From Ptychodera flava (Eukaryota > Hemichordata > Enteropneusta > Ptychoderidae): DNA of 64,000 bases. The stretch is taken from positions 29,552,796 to 29,616,795 of the forward strand of contig NC_091945.1 in assembly GCF_041260155.1 (NCBI RefSeq), given 5' to 3'. The notes beneath the pieces are model-generated. The model did no database searches. It saw nothing but the letters and a program-made list of their open reading frames with translations, and was not told where the DNA came from. The position numbers and the translations under genes are program-made. Positions 17,167 to 28,370 of this stretch are shown here, piece by piece; positions within the stretch are counted from its first letter, which is position 1; every line of letters begins with the position of its first letter.

Positions 17167-20100
17167 TCACATTTTAGATTTATTAACATTGAACCTTACA
17201 ATGCTGTGATATATGTCTTCTTTACCTCTTCTAATGATGAAGTAAATTATGTATGGTTTATCTTTGTCTTCCCATGAAATTATGTCCAAGATTTGACCGG
17301 CTCTGCTTTCACCAATATGCAACAAAGACAATGATTTAATAGGGTATAAGGCAATGTCTTGGGTGAAAAGTGAATACGCATGGTCCCTAGCACCGAATGC
17401 CGCACAGTCCATACAGTATTTGATGTAATTTGATTGGTTGACATGATAATTGGAATCCATGTCGCTTGCACGCACTGAGACGGAATAGCGATATGAATGT
17501 GGAGGCGGCTTATCCAATATTGGCCTCATGAAACTGTATGTACCACGGTGTCCCTTTACGAAGGGTAAGCTTTGTTTTACACGGGCAGCATCAAATTCAA
17601 CAGGCCTCCTGGTAGCTTTACCAATTAGCACCATCACAGTTAAACCACTGCACACCAGTTCACCGGTATTGGCGATTTGAAGTTCATGTCGTACGCAGTA
17701 CGAAGACCTCCCGATGTGTTGAATGGAGCAGATGCCTTTCAGTTGTGTGTCACGTGATACTTTCCCATAAAGGGCTGGATACACAGCTATTTCCTTTGTC
17801 TTGACAACGATCAAATAATTTGGGTGTACGATAATCTTATTCGGATCACAGCCACGCGAAGTCATATTTCTTGTGTCTGCTCTTGGGTATAGGAACTCAC
17901 GGTGTAGTCCACATCGTATCCCTATCACTCTCAATACTTGAAATAGGTAGGATGCCTTCCAGATGCTTAACGTGCCTATTTAAATGAAGTATAATCGTGA
18001 GTGATTCGTCATTTTTATGTAGTTACGCCTCGAAAGTGAAAGACTTAAACTTTGCTCAAACTTTCCTTCAGCAAACTTTCAACCATTCTCTTTCAAACTA
18101 AAAAAAATCAGGGGATCAGTGTGCAAAGTTACCCAATATTTACCAATATATACCTATATTTACCTATATTTACCAATATTTGACTTTAAACATGGCCGCC
18201 AGCCCTGTGTTATCTCTATAGGGAGAATAAAACTTTACTTACTCCGTACATTTTGAAAATGAGCCCCACAAAAAAGACGCAAGAGTTTCACAGTTCGGAG
18301 CAATATATCTTTAAGTAATGTCATTTGACTGCTAGTCATATGTAATACCATCATAATGGATAACTGTCCGATGGAACAGTAGAAATAGTAATTCTAAAAA
18401 ATAGTGACAATGTCACTGGTCGCTCCCATATAGTTATCAAAACAAGCTAAAATCAAGCTAAAGATTTTTTATCACAAATAGAAACAATTCCCCCAATAAA
18501 ATAAATTATACAAATTTCACCAGAATTTGATCAAATCTTACTGACGTCACCCGTAAAAACCTCTACCTAAGTTTCAACTCAATCGGACGTGTGGTTTCAG
18601 AGTTAAAAAAAATTTTTGATCAAAAATGAAAAAAATAGCCAAAAAATGCAAATATGCAAATTTCACCACGATTTGCCCAGATTTGAGAAAGGTCACTCCT
18701 ATGCACTTCCATACCAAGTTTCAAATCAATCAGACTTGTGGTTTCAGAGAAGAAGATTTTTTGACAAAAAATGGGAGAAAATTACAAAAAAATTCATGAA
18801 AAATAGCAAGTCCAAGATACTGACCCAAGATGTGCACAATCATTTCAGGTCAGCCCAAAGTACTTACATGCTAATTTTTCATCTAATCTGCTCAGTGGCT
18901 ATTGAGATTTTCAATAAAATGTAAACTTGTAAACATATATACATATGGCTATGGAGCTAACAAACGACCCAATGGTCGACAGAGCTCTGCTGTGTTATGA
19001 AGAGAGCAACGTTTTGTGACATATGTATTGATGAAGAAGGTTGAGATCTTTGATAGCTCATTTCAGGATGGCCTGACCTAAAATGGCAAAATTAGCTGCA
19101 AAAATACAAAATTGATGATTTCATCATAATTATGTATAAAATGTATACCAAATATCAAAGCTATCACATGAGTAACTTTTGAGAAACAAATATTTTGACC
19201 AAAAACGGCAAAAACTGACCCAAAAATACAAAAATTGAAGATTTCATCAAATTTCACTATATCACACTAAGAGAACCCCCAGGAACCTGTATACCAAATA
19301 TCAAAGGCATCAGACAAGTAGTTTTTGAGAAACACATTTTTTGACCAAAAATGGCAAAAATTGCACCAAAATACAAAATTGCAGATTTCATCATATATTC
19401 TGTATATCATATTTAGTTTATCTGTAGGAACCTGTATACCAAATATCAAAGCTGTCAGACGAGCGGTTTTGATGAAATAAATTTTTGACCAAAAATGACA
19501 AAAAAATTCCTTAAAAATACAGATTTGCTTATTTCATCACAATTTGAACAAATCCAAGTTGGGCTATCCCTAGGGACCTGTATACCAAATATCAAAGCTG
19601 TCAGACGAGCGGTTTTGATGAAATAAATTTTTGACCAAAAATGACAAAAAAATTCCTTAAAAATACAGATTGGCTTATTTCATTACAATTTGAATAAATC
19701 CAAGTTGGGCTATCCCTAGGGACCTGTATACCAAATATCAAAGCTGTCAGACGAGCGGTTTTGATGAAATAAATTTTTGACCAAAATGACAAAAAAATTC
19801 CTTAAAAATACAGATTTGCTTATTTCATCACAATTTGAACAAATCCAAGTTGGGCTATCCCTAGGGACCTGTATACCAAATATCAAAGCTGTCAGACGAG
19901 CGGTTTTGATGAAATAAATTTTTGACCAAAAATGACAAAAAAATTCCTTAAAAATACAGATTTGCTTATTTCATTACAATTTGAACAAATCCAAGTTGGG
20001 CTATCCCTAGGGACCTGTATACCAAATATCAAAGCTGTCAGACGAGCGGTTTTGATGAAATAAATTTTTGACCAAAAATGACAAAAAATTCCTTAAAAAT

Positions 20101-21451
20101 ACAGATTTGCTTATTTCATCACAATTTGAACAAATCCAAGTTGGGCTATCCCTAGGGACCTGTATATTAAATATCAAAGCTGTCAGACAAGCGGTTTTGA
20201 TGAAATAAATTTTTGACCAAAAATGACAAAAAAATTCCTTAAAAATACAGATTTGCATATTTCATCACAATTTGAACAAAGCCAAGTTGGGTTATCCCTA
20301 GGGACCTGTATACCAAATATCAAAGCTGTCTGACCAGCGGTTATGAAGAAGGAGATTTTTTACCAAAAACGCCTTTTTTGGCACTAATTTGCATATTTTT
20401 GGCAATGACAACTTCATTTGAACAAAATCTCATCTACAGCCCATCATCCATGTACACACCAAATATCAAGATGAAATGTGCAGCGGTTTTGGAGTTTTTG
20501 ATGTTGACGGACAGACATACAGACATACAGACATACAGACATACAGACATACAGACATACAGACATTTTCCTAGCCTATAAGAATAGCTTCCATTGCCAT
20601 ATATACATATGGCTATGGGAGCTAAAAACTCATCAAACGGTTAGATACTATTGCGAGTAAAACAGTGTTACACTGTTTTTTTATGTTCTGCAAATTAAGA
20701 TACAAACTACATGTGCTAGGTTTTACGATAACCCAGGCAGAAATGGTTTCATTATTGTATCGGAAAGCGGGCAACACCAACATTTTTCTTTCCCTTTTGA
20801 CGACAATTGTTTTCCCTTTTTTCCGTTTTTTCCATAGTCCAAGATGAAAATCTGTATTGAGAAATGAGATTCCATTCTAAATTCTAAGCATAATTTTCAA
20901 TGCATGATGACGAGGCGACAGTAACATCATTGCCTCTATGTTGGACTAGAATAAATTTGGCTCACTTGAACGACGTAGCTCGAAGCCGCCTTGATGCTGT
21001 CTGAATAGTTTAGAATCGATATGAATTCTGAAACTGAGTGAATGCCACTTTTCTCGAAGCAAGCTTGCTGAAGCATAATTTTCAATATATATGACACATA
21101 CAGGGACCGTGCCTTGGCAGAGTATTTAAACTGTCAATCACCGTACTGTGATGTACATGAGTGACACAATCTGATTATAATCCACTCGAGATGTGTCAGT
21201 CTTTTTAGCAATCGTGTAGTAGCTTATAACCAACAACATAGTTTAATCAGATTGCTTAATCAGATTGGTTAATCTGATTTTTTGACACGAAAATGATGGC
21301 ATTTGATAGAATTGGTCTCAATTATGCAAATGCACACTGATAAAGATGATTTCAAATGAAGTCACGTACCTGTTCGGTCGAAGTAGTCGTAAGCTAATTC
21401 ACGAAATATGACAGTAACATCTTTACCATCCTCTGATAATTTGAAATCCAT
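17167..21451 (-). CDS. Double-hotdog acyl thioesterase-like protein
   Basis: There are two exons, 21370-21451 and 17167-17936, joined in phase (G|TA gives Val28), for 283 residues. The start ATG lies in a strong context (aaaccATGG). The N-terminal half begins VTVIFRELAYDYFD, like a first hotdog strand. The C-terminal half carries SVRASDMDSNYHVNQ then SNYIKY (about residues 182-201), the typical hotdog motif with Asp, His and Asn, as in acyl-ACP and 4HBT-type thioesterases. Members hydrolyse acyl thioesters, but substrate and compartment cannot be read here; no signal peptide is evident. The whole second part is one unbroken exon with a TGA stop and a nearby AATAAA. The single 3.4 kb intron is filled with tandem-core repeats. 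The family is fairly sure; the exact enzyme is not. Confidence 0.85.
18440..18965 (+). mobile_element. Tandem-core element, short copy B1
   Basis: Two to three divergent core units (aaatttcaccacgatttg, ccaagtttcaa, ggtttcagagaagaagat) are followed directly by the end block 'catatatacatatggctatgg' plus 'agctaac'. It lacks a microsatellite. It is inside the hotdog gene intron and has the same family end as the neighbouring copy at 20.63 kb. Confidence 0.6.
19000..20632 (+). mobile_element. Tandem-core element with 145-146 bp units, copy B2 (pearl/HINE-like)
   Basis: The phrase 'ggacctgtatacc' (or close variants) starts at 19282, 19427, 19574, 19720, 19865, 20011, 20156 and 20302, so the unit is 145-146 bp. 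The units from 19574 onward are nearly identical and the earlier ones diverge. After the last unit come 'caaaatctcatctacagccc', 'gttgacggaca', a CAGACATA microsatellite (20510-20567) and the end block 'catatggctatgggagcta'. Open frames through the units are non-coding. It lies in the intron of the hotdog gene. A Helentron-type non-autonomous element is inferred from the layout only. Confidence 0.7.
20510..20567. repeat. (CAGACATA)n microsatellite
   Basis: About seven units of an eight-base repeat directly after 'gttgacgga'. It is the counterpart of the 600-base ACAT array in copy A. Confidence 0.95.
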
Positions 21452-21850
21452 GGTTTAAATCATACAGCCTCGTAACTGTCTGGAACATAATGTCAATTCG
21501 CATACAGTCAAATTTTAAAAAGTAATACATGACTCACGTGGCACCTTCCTATTTTACTTTCTTGGATGAATACAACATGCCATGTTATGCATCTAATGTC
21601 ATTTTTTCACGTCATATCGTATCATGTAATATCATGTCATTTCATGTTTGTTATGATACGTTATGTCATTATGTTTCGTTCTGCTATGTTACATATTATG
21701 TTATGTTATGTGTTATGTTTGTGAGAAAAACAGATACCGAATACTTGGAAAAATCATTTAAATGCAAAGAAAGTATGAGGCAACTTTGCTTCCTGTTTCT
21801 AGCAATGTTGTTGGATCAAGGACCACTTCGTATTACTGTCGATCGAATAT

Positions 21851-22013
21851 TTGATCTCAACACACTACAGTTTAGTCATTAAAGTTTCTATTGCAGCACT
21901 ACAACCTTCGTCACCAGAAAGGTCACGACATTGAGATCGGGTTATTCTGCTGACGAAGGTTGTAGTGCTGCAACCGAAAATTTCAGTGACGAAACTACAG
22001 TGTGTTGAGATCA
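21851..22013. mobile_element. Foldback element, arms about 63 bp
   Basis: The left arm 21851-21913 (ttgatctcaacac...ccttcgtca) pairs with the right arm 21950-22013 (tgacgaaggttgtag...gtgttgagatcaa). A few mismatches are present. It lies about 400 bases upstream of the hotdog gene start. No coding capacity. Confidence 0.8.
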
Positions 22014-25000
22014 AAAAAAGTTTAATTGACAGTAATCAGCTACCAACACATATGAATTTCCATGCAAAAATGACTTCTTAAAACAAAAAAAAATATCATG
22101 ATAATAATCACACCAAGCATAGTAATGATTAGGGCATCAACTCAGACGCGTAATGATTTACTATCTACAGTAATAATTCTTTTATAGCCCTGTTTATGTA
22201 GGTGTCAAGCAATTACTTCTGGTAGGCCTAAGTGTATATGTTGAATCTCAGGTTTGTTACTTCGCCGCCTGTCTTCTATAGGCGACGAAGCCAACACCTA
22301 AACATCCCAAATATACGTGGGCATACATTGCACCACTGAAGTGCCCTACTTCACAATCGCTTGTGGATTTATCAACCTGGCAGACTGTGCGATAACCAGT
22401 GAGCTAGTTCCCCTGATGGTATCTCTTCGGAGAAAACGGTTGCGATGCGAAGCAGCACATAAAAACAGACATACTGTGTATCCACATTTTTGACCTAACA
22501 TCTCAGCATTTTCTGACCTCATTTTAGACCTTTATGACCTTTGTAAATGGTCAAAAGTCATAGTATCATTATGGGGAGGGACTAGCATTTATACGGCTGG
22601 GGCACAAGCAAAGCCCATTGTAAATCTGTTGTCCCTGGCAAAGCCATGATTTGCTGAAACCATTTCTGGAAAAACTAAAATTTCGTTAAAAGAATACACG
22701 TTTGATTTCAACTGAATTTGGGTGGATGAAATCATAGTAGGTACACCTTGGTTACACTAAAATTTACTCTCGAAAGGCGGCACGTGTACTCGTATTGGTA
22801 AGTGATGCAAGTAACTCCCCCAAGGGGGAGGGCGGGTCTAGATCGTAAGGGACGCAAGTACTATCTGGAATAATTGTCCTGCCATCCTGGCCCTAACCAT
22901 AGGAAGAGGTCAACGCATTCTGTGGTAATGTCGTTTACGACGTTTGGCCAACATGTACTCGATTCAGTAATCTTTCAGTAAATCCATCAACTTCATAGCG
23001 TTAACATTGCATCGAAACAGAGCAAAGTATTTCCATGTTGGTACTTACAGCAATTTCTGAAGAATATGGTGACGGTTCTCTGCAACGGGTCCGACTGCAT
23101 TTGGACTCTCCTGCTCTCGGAATTTAGAACGGAAGTCGACCTTTGCACCTTGCCCGTTTTAATTGCCCTCTGTGCTCCAGTTGAAGCACGTGACTCGGAT
23201 ACCCAGCCAAAACTTCGAGGTACAGCACTACGATTATGCCTATCAATTGCATTGTCAACTGTCATCATAGTGTATGTATAGTCAGTAGCATCACAGCTGA
23301 CGCTTGACCTGCAGACGGAAACCATACTATATATAAACAGTTTTGGAAACAATAATATCAGGTCTCTCCAAACCCGCCGCCCCACTCTACATTGTGCTTG
23401 TTCCACCTTGTAAAGTGTGGAAAGAGTGCCTGTCTTTAGGGGTCGCACCTGTATGGGCAAGGAGAGACCGTTTACAGGAAGACTCTGTAGCTAGTCGTTG
23501 ATTGATCATCATTTGATAATCGTCTATGCTTCCGGTGTTTCTTTCACTAACAAAAAGGGGCTTTGAATGTTTCATCAACTTAGGTATGTAGCATAATGAG
23601 GTCATAGTAAAGAGTCATAATTCGGTTGTACTGGCTTAGCAGGGCATACCTGGTCACCCATTCCTGTCAAAAGTTCGCCTGTGGTAGGATATTCTCGCTT
23701 GATTAATGGACTGTTTCAAGCCAGATAGTGATCATATTTCATCAACGTCAAATCGAATCGTGACATCAAAACTGCTGTGGATTGAACATTATGGCATTTG
23801 CATTCAAATACAGTAAACCTAAAATTAGCAAAAGCTACAAATTTAAAACTTTAATTTGAGCAGCAGGGATTGTGCACACGCCGTAAGCAAAATTGATCTT
23901 TAATAAATCGAAAATCGGTCTTTGAATATACAACACACCCCCTATCAATTCTTCCATATTGCAATTGTAATCAACTCCCTTTCTTTTTTTCATCATATAA
24001 CGGACACATCTGTCTGAAACCATACATTTTTTCTGAATTATTCAGAAAATCTACTGTTTAATAAAAGAATGTTTACCAATCAAAACTAAGAAAGCAACTG
24101 GTTCACGTTTCACATTTCAAAGCACAGACTAACGGCCCGGCCGGATATTATCTCAGCATGGTCTCGAAGAGCATGTTATTGGTCAGCGATTCATGTCTGA
24201 GCAATCAGCAAGAGGCCAGGGTATTTCCTTCAACCACTGTTAGTCTCCATCTGTCAATTATCTCAAGGCGCAAAGATCATAAAACAGCCGATAATTACCT
24301 GTTCGAGGGAATTGAAGTCACTGAAACTCGTGTCTTTAATGAGGACGTGTGAAGTGGTCACTTTCTTTCCAATTCAGAGTAGTATTTTGAGAAACAATTG
24401 AAGAGTCTTCTCACTGTCCTCAGGAAGTTTTAAGGCCTCCACTAAGTGCCCCATCTTTTCCGTTCCCCAACCAATTTTTTGCCATGTTCCCCTCCCCCGT
24501 TTTTTGTTCTGCGTATTAAAGTGTGGCGAGGATACGATTAATGTCGTGGTCGCACTTCAACGGGCGTAGAAAGAATACGGATAGCATGGCTCTACAGTCA
24601 GTGCTGAGATAATCAACATGATTATCCTCCGGGTCTTGCCTACTAGCTGTAGTAAATAGGTGATTTCCAGTGTTTCGTCCATCGACATTATGACAGAGCA
24701 GATTCATATACATTTAATCTTCAATGCTACTAGCTCTGGAAATCATCTATGACCCCTTACTTTCAAAAATCGCCTGAGGATAGATATTCTTGGTCGATAA
24801 ATCAATTACGGATTAACTGAAAAATATTTGACATTTGCATTCACGTGGAATGCGCGTCAACTTAATGAATGCAATTAATTAAAGACTGACTTTTCAAAAT
24901 CAAGTATTGTACGTACACAACCAAGAAACATTGACTTGAGAGTTTAAAATTGTTATCGTATCCTTTTTATTCATTAGGAGGCAGAAGCCTTTCTCCGAAA

Positions 25001-25885
25001 CATCTCGTTACTCTGAATATGTAAATCGACTGTTTCGTCAAGGAATATGATGGTAAGATATTAGTAAAATCACTTTGTAACCTAAGTTACTTTTCAGAGG
25101 AAAACACACTAATGGGTGCTTTTATGACGACTAGTTTGTAGAGTCTTCAACACAGACGTCTTGACTGTATGCATGTGATCTGAACATTCATTGTAGACAA
25201 CTGCTTTGTGCTGGGACATTTATTCCAATTTAAAAACATCACATTAGGCCAAAAAAAAATGTTAGGTTTGTTTCTGGTCATTGACATATGGCAAAAATGA
25301 TGCGGTGATGCGGGGTTTTTTTTAATTTTTTTTTTATTTTTGGTGGAATTTGATACATTTCCCCTTTTTTCCATAGGGGCAAATGAAAAACAGGAAAAAA
25401 GAGTTGACGCGCATTGAAGTGATGCGCGCGCTGACCAGAAACAAATCAATTTTTTTGGCCTTATAAATCTCTATTTAGATGGGGTTAACACTAAGTCTTG
25501 CGTATTTTAGCATTTTTATCATAAACCAAAATAATAGCCGATACATGGAGTACATTGAAAGGGATTGTACAAACCTTGAGCTACAATTATTGAGATTTTC
25601 CAATACATGTTTATGGCATTTATATTACCTTTTCATTTATAAATGACATTTTTATATTCTTTGGATTTTGTAAACATTACTGTAAATAAAGCGGTTCAAA
25701 CTATCGCTCAGAATGTCTGTTTGAATTTCCCGACTTTTATCACAATCACTTTTTAAGGGAATTACTATATTGCATTGGCAAGTATTGGTTGCGTCGAGAT
25801 TCCGAAGATATCCCACGTAGTTGCCTACTTCAACCGATCTGCATAACAACATTAACCCATTTCTTGCGATGGTTTGGTCAAAGCC
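22014..25885. other. Intergenic; dispersed repeats only
   Basis: I found no splice-supported coding sequence. A copy of a dispersed repeat lies at about 23040-23280. The remaining open frames, the longest 155 codons at 22993-23460 on the minus strand, overlap that repeat and have no recognisable domain. Confidence 0.6.
23040..23280. repeat. Dispersed repeat, copy 2
   Basis: It shares 'ggttctctgcaacgggtc', 'gaatttagaacg', 'agtcgacctttgcac' and 'catagtgtatgt' with 26.19-26.29 kb and about 26.6 kb. The class is unknown and no terminal structure was found. Confidence 0.7.
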
Positions 25886-26320
25886 CATCTCGCAGAATTT
25901 CCGACGTTCGATCTCTCAGACGTCCGTTTTCTGCATTTGGCGCTTTAAAGTGATGACAATACCCCAGTAGGACAACAAAGACACACAAGTTGATATAATA
26001 TAATAGCAATAACCCCTTCGCAGTCGGGTATACACTCGATTTTGGTACAATGCGCTCCACATAGCACTCACCTATCGGCTCGTGCTATATGTTTCGCATC
26101 GTACCAAAATCTCGTGTATACCCTCCTGCGGCGGGGGTTATTGCTTAAATTTAATGCGAATTCCAAACAACATCTATGTACCAAATTTGAGGGTTCTCTG
26201 CAACGGGTCCGACTGCACGCTTGTTCATTCAGCTATCAAGCTCTCCGAATTTAGAACGAAAGTCGACCTTTGCACATTGCCCGCTCTGCCCTCTATAGTC
26301 AAGTAGAATCAAGTTCTCCG
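25886..26320. repeat. Dispersed repeat, copy 3, with inserted foldback
   Basis: The left part matches 6100-6220 and the right part matches 23060-23160. The foldback at 26006-26144 separates them. Together the copies show one repeat of at least 300 bp with an optional hairpin. Confidence 0.7.
26006..26144. mobile_element. Foldback element, gcaataa family
   Basis: The ends 'gcaataaccccttcgcag' and 'ctgcggcgggggttattgc' are inverted. Pairing continues through 'gtatacac' and 'ggtac' to 'atagcac'/'gtgctat'. It has the same terminus as the element at 10416-10540 and the same 'tataata' left flank. Confidence 0.75.
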
Positions 26321-26330
26321 ACGGGAAGCC

Positions 26331-26426
26331 CCTAGTCTCGGTTTACCCAGACTGCAGTGGGGCTCTACTTCCGCCCGCCCACACAGAAGTAGAGCCCCAC
26401 TGCAGTCTGGGTAAACCGAGACTAGG
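26331..26426. mobile_element. Perfect 41 bp palindromic element with 9 bp target duplication
   Basis: 26331-26371 and 26386-26426 are exact reverse complements around 14 bases (cgcccgcccacaca). GGAAGCCCC flanks both sides (26324-26332 and 26425-26433), which sets the element proper at 26333-26424, ends TAGTCTCGG / CCGAGACTA. An 8-9 bp duplication would suit hAT- or Mutator-type transposition. Exact arms imply a recent insertion or strong gene conversion. Confidence 0.85.
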
Positions 26427-26859
26427 AAGCCCCCTGATTAGTTCAACAGGCTATGCTTACATTTAGGACCCATTTGTGAGATTTTGGAAATCACTATTTT
26501 TCATCTGTTTCATCATTTCTTTCAATGCAATAATCGCAGCGAGGAGGAATATTTCTTGTTCGCTGCCTGCATTATATTGCGACTCGGCTGTCAATTGCAT
26601 TGTTAACTGTCAACATAGTGTATGTTAAATTAAAATCGACGAAGTGGCGTAATAGCGAAATAAAGGACTGGTCAGAAATTACCTGGGAGGGCGAGTTTTC
26701 TTTTTTTTTCCAAAATGACTCTGCGCGTAAAATGGCAACCCTTAAAAGGGTTTACAAGAAGAAGGTGGCCCTCTTCTAGTTCCATCCGAAACAAATAATG
26801 ATCCCCCGTCAACATCAATAACATTTTATTTGACAAGAAATCGAGATCAAAGGTAATCC

Positions 26860-27260
<401 letters not shown>

Positions 27261-28370
27261 CATGGCTTAAAACATCCCCCCTCTACTGTCTAAGTTGGGT
27301 CCGCAAGAGAAAGGGGGTATTATTGATATTGACTGTGACACGTAGGGGAGGGTCACTGTTTGTTGTGAATGAAAATTGGGGAGAGTCACTTTTTTTCTTA
27401 CCAACTCTTTTGAAGGGTCACTATTTTACGTTCAGCGTCATTTTGAAAAATACCGACCCTTCCTCCCTAAATTTCTCCCCCTTCTCTTACCCACACATAG
27501 GCGCTGTAGGAACAGGAAAATGGGAGCGATTGGCGCGAGTAATACATCGAATCGGCTGTCTGTTTGCTGTTTTTCGGATTTATTTCATTCTATATATTTC
27601 TGTTTCTTTATTTCTTTAATAATTTATGAAGTTATTTTTCAGTTTCTTTATTTCTTCATTTCGCTATTTCAAGACTTTGTCGATTATACTGTGCTCCTCC
27701 TAGTATTTCCCACTTGTTAGTAAATTCACGAATTTGGTTCGAAAACAGTTAGTAAGCACAAATTATATAATCCTGACCCCCCCCCCCACACACACACACA
27801 CACACAAAAACACACATCAACCCCGCAATTTTCAACAAGTCTTTTGATACACAATGGTAGGATTTTAAAGTGATAAAGATGATAAATGTATTCATGATAG
27901 AACACTTAGGAAAATCAGATAGACAAAAGGAAATGAAAAATTCCTTTATATTTTTCGTACATACAGTATGCTTTTTATTTACCCTGAAAACTCAAGCTTT
28001 GATACGCATATTCTAAAGATCCATTGCATCACAGTACATTGAGTGTCACGAATGCTAAAATTTACATTTCTTCCTTACGGATGGATATTCTCACCTCAAT
28101 AAAGTGTGCCATTTCGGTAAACCGGCCGTTGAATGTTATTGATCAATTTTTATCACACAACATAACAACGTGACTTTCAATTAAAAGTAATACAAATTAT
28201 AACACTCTCTTCGTTCTAGATGCGTTCACATGTATCCAAAACGTATAAAACTTGCTGCACTTCCTGCCACCCTTCAGTGTGGCCCAAGTATGTTGATCTT
28301 TGCATACCGTATGTACAGATACGCTAATCGAAATCTGCCATATCGAAAAGTTTGACAAGAACTAATTCTG
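27261..28370. other. No gene recognised; downstream flank of the sulfotransferase
   Basis: It contains GGGTCA-rich low-complexity sequence (27300-27480), a C/CA run at 27779-27806, and an AATAAA on the minus strand at 27974-27979 that could serve the sulfotransferase 3' UTR, about 390 bases past its stop. Confidence 0.45.

Noticed and set aside
19601-20258. Repeated minus-strand frames with VPRDSPTW and similar phrases
   Set aside because: They are chance frames through the 145-146 bp tandem units; stops and phase differ between units and no start is shared.
19282-20345. Possible CRISPR array
   Set aside because: The repeats are contiguous 145-146 bp units with no unique spacers, in an animal genome.
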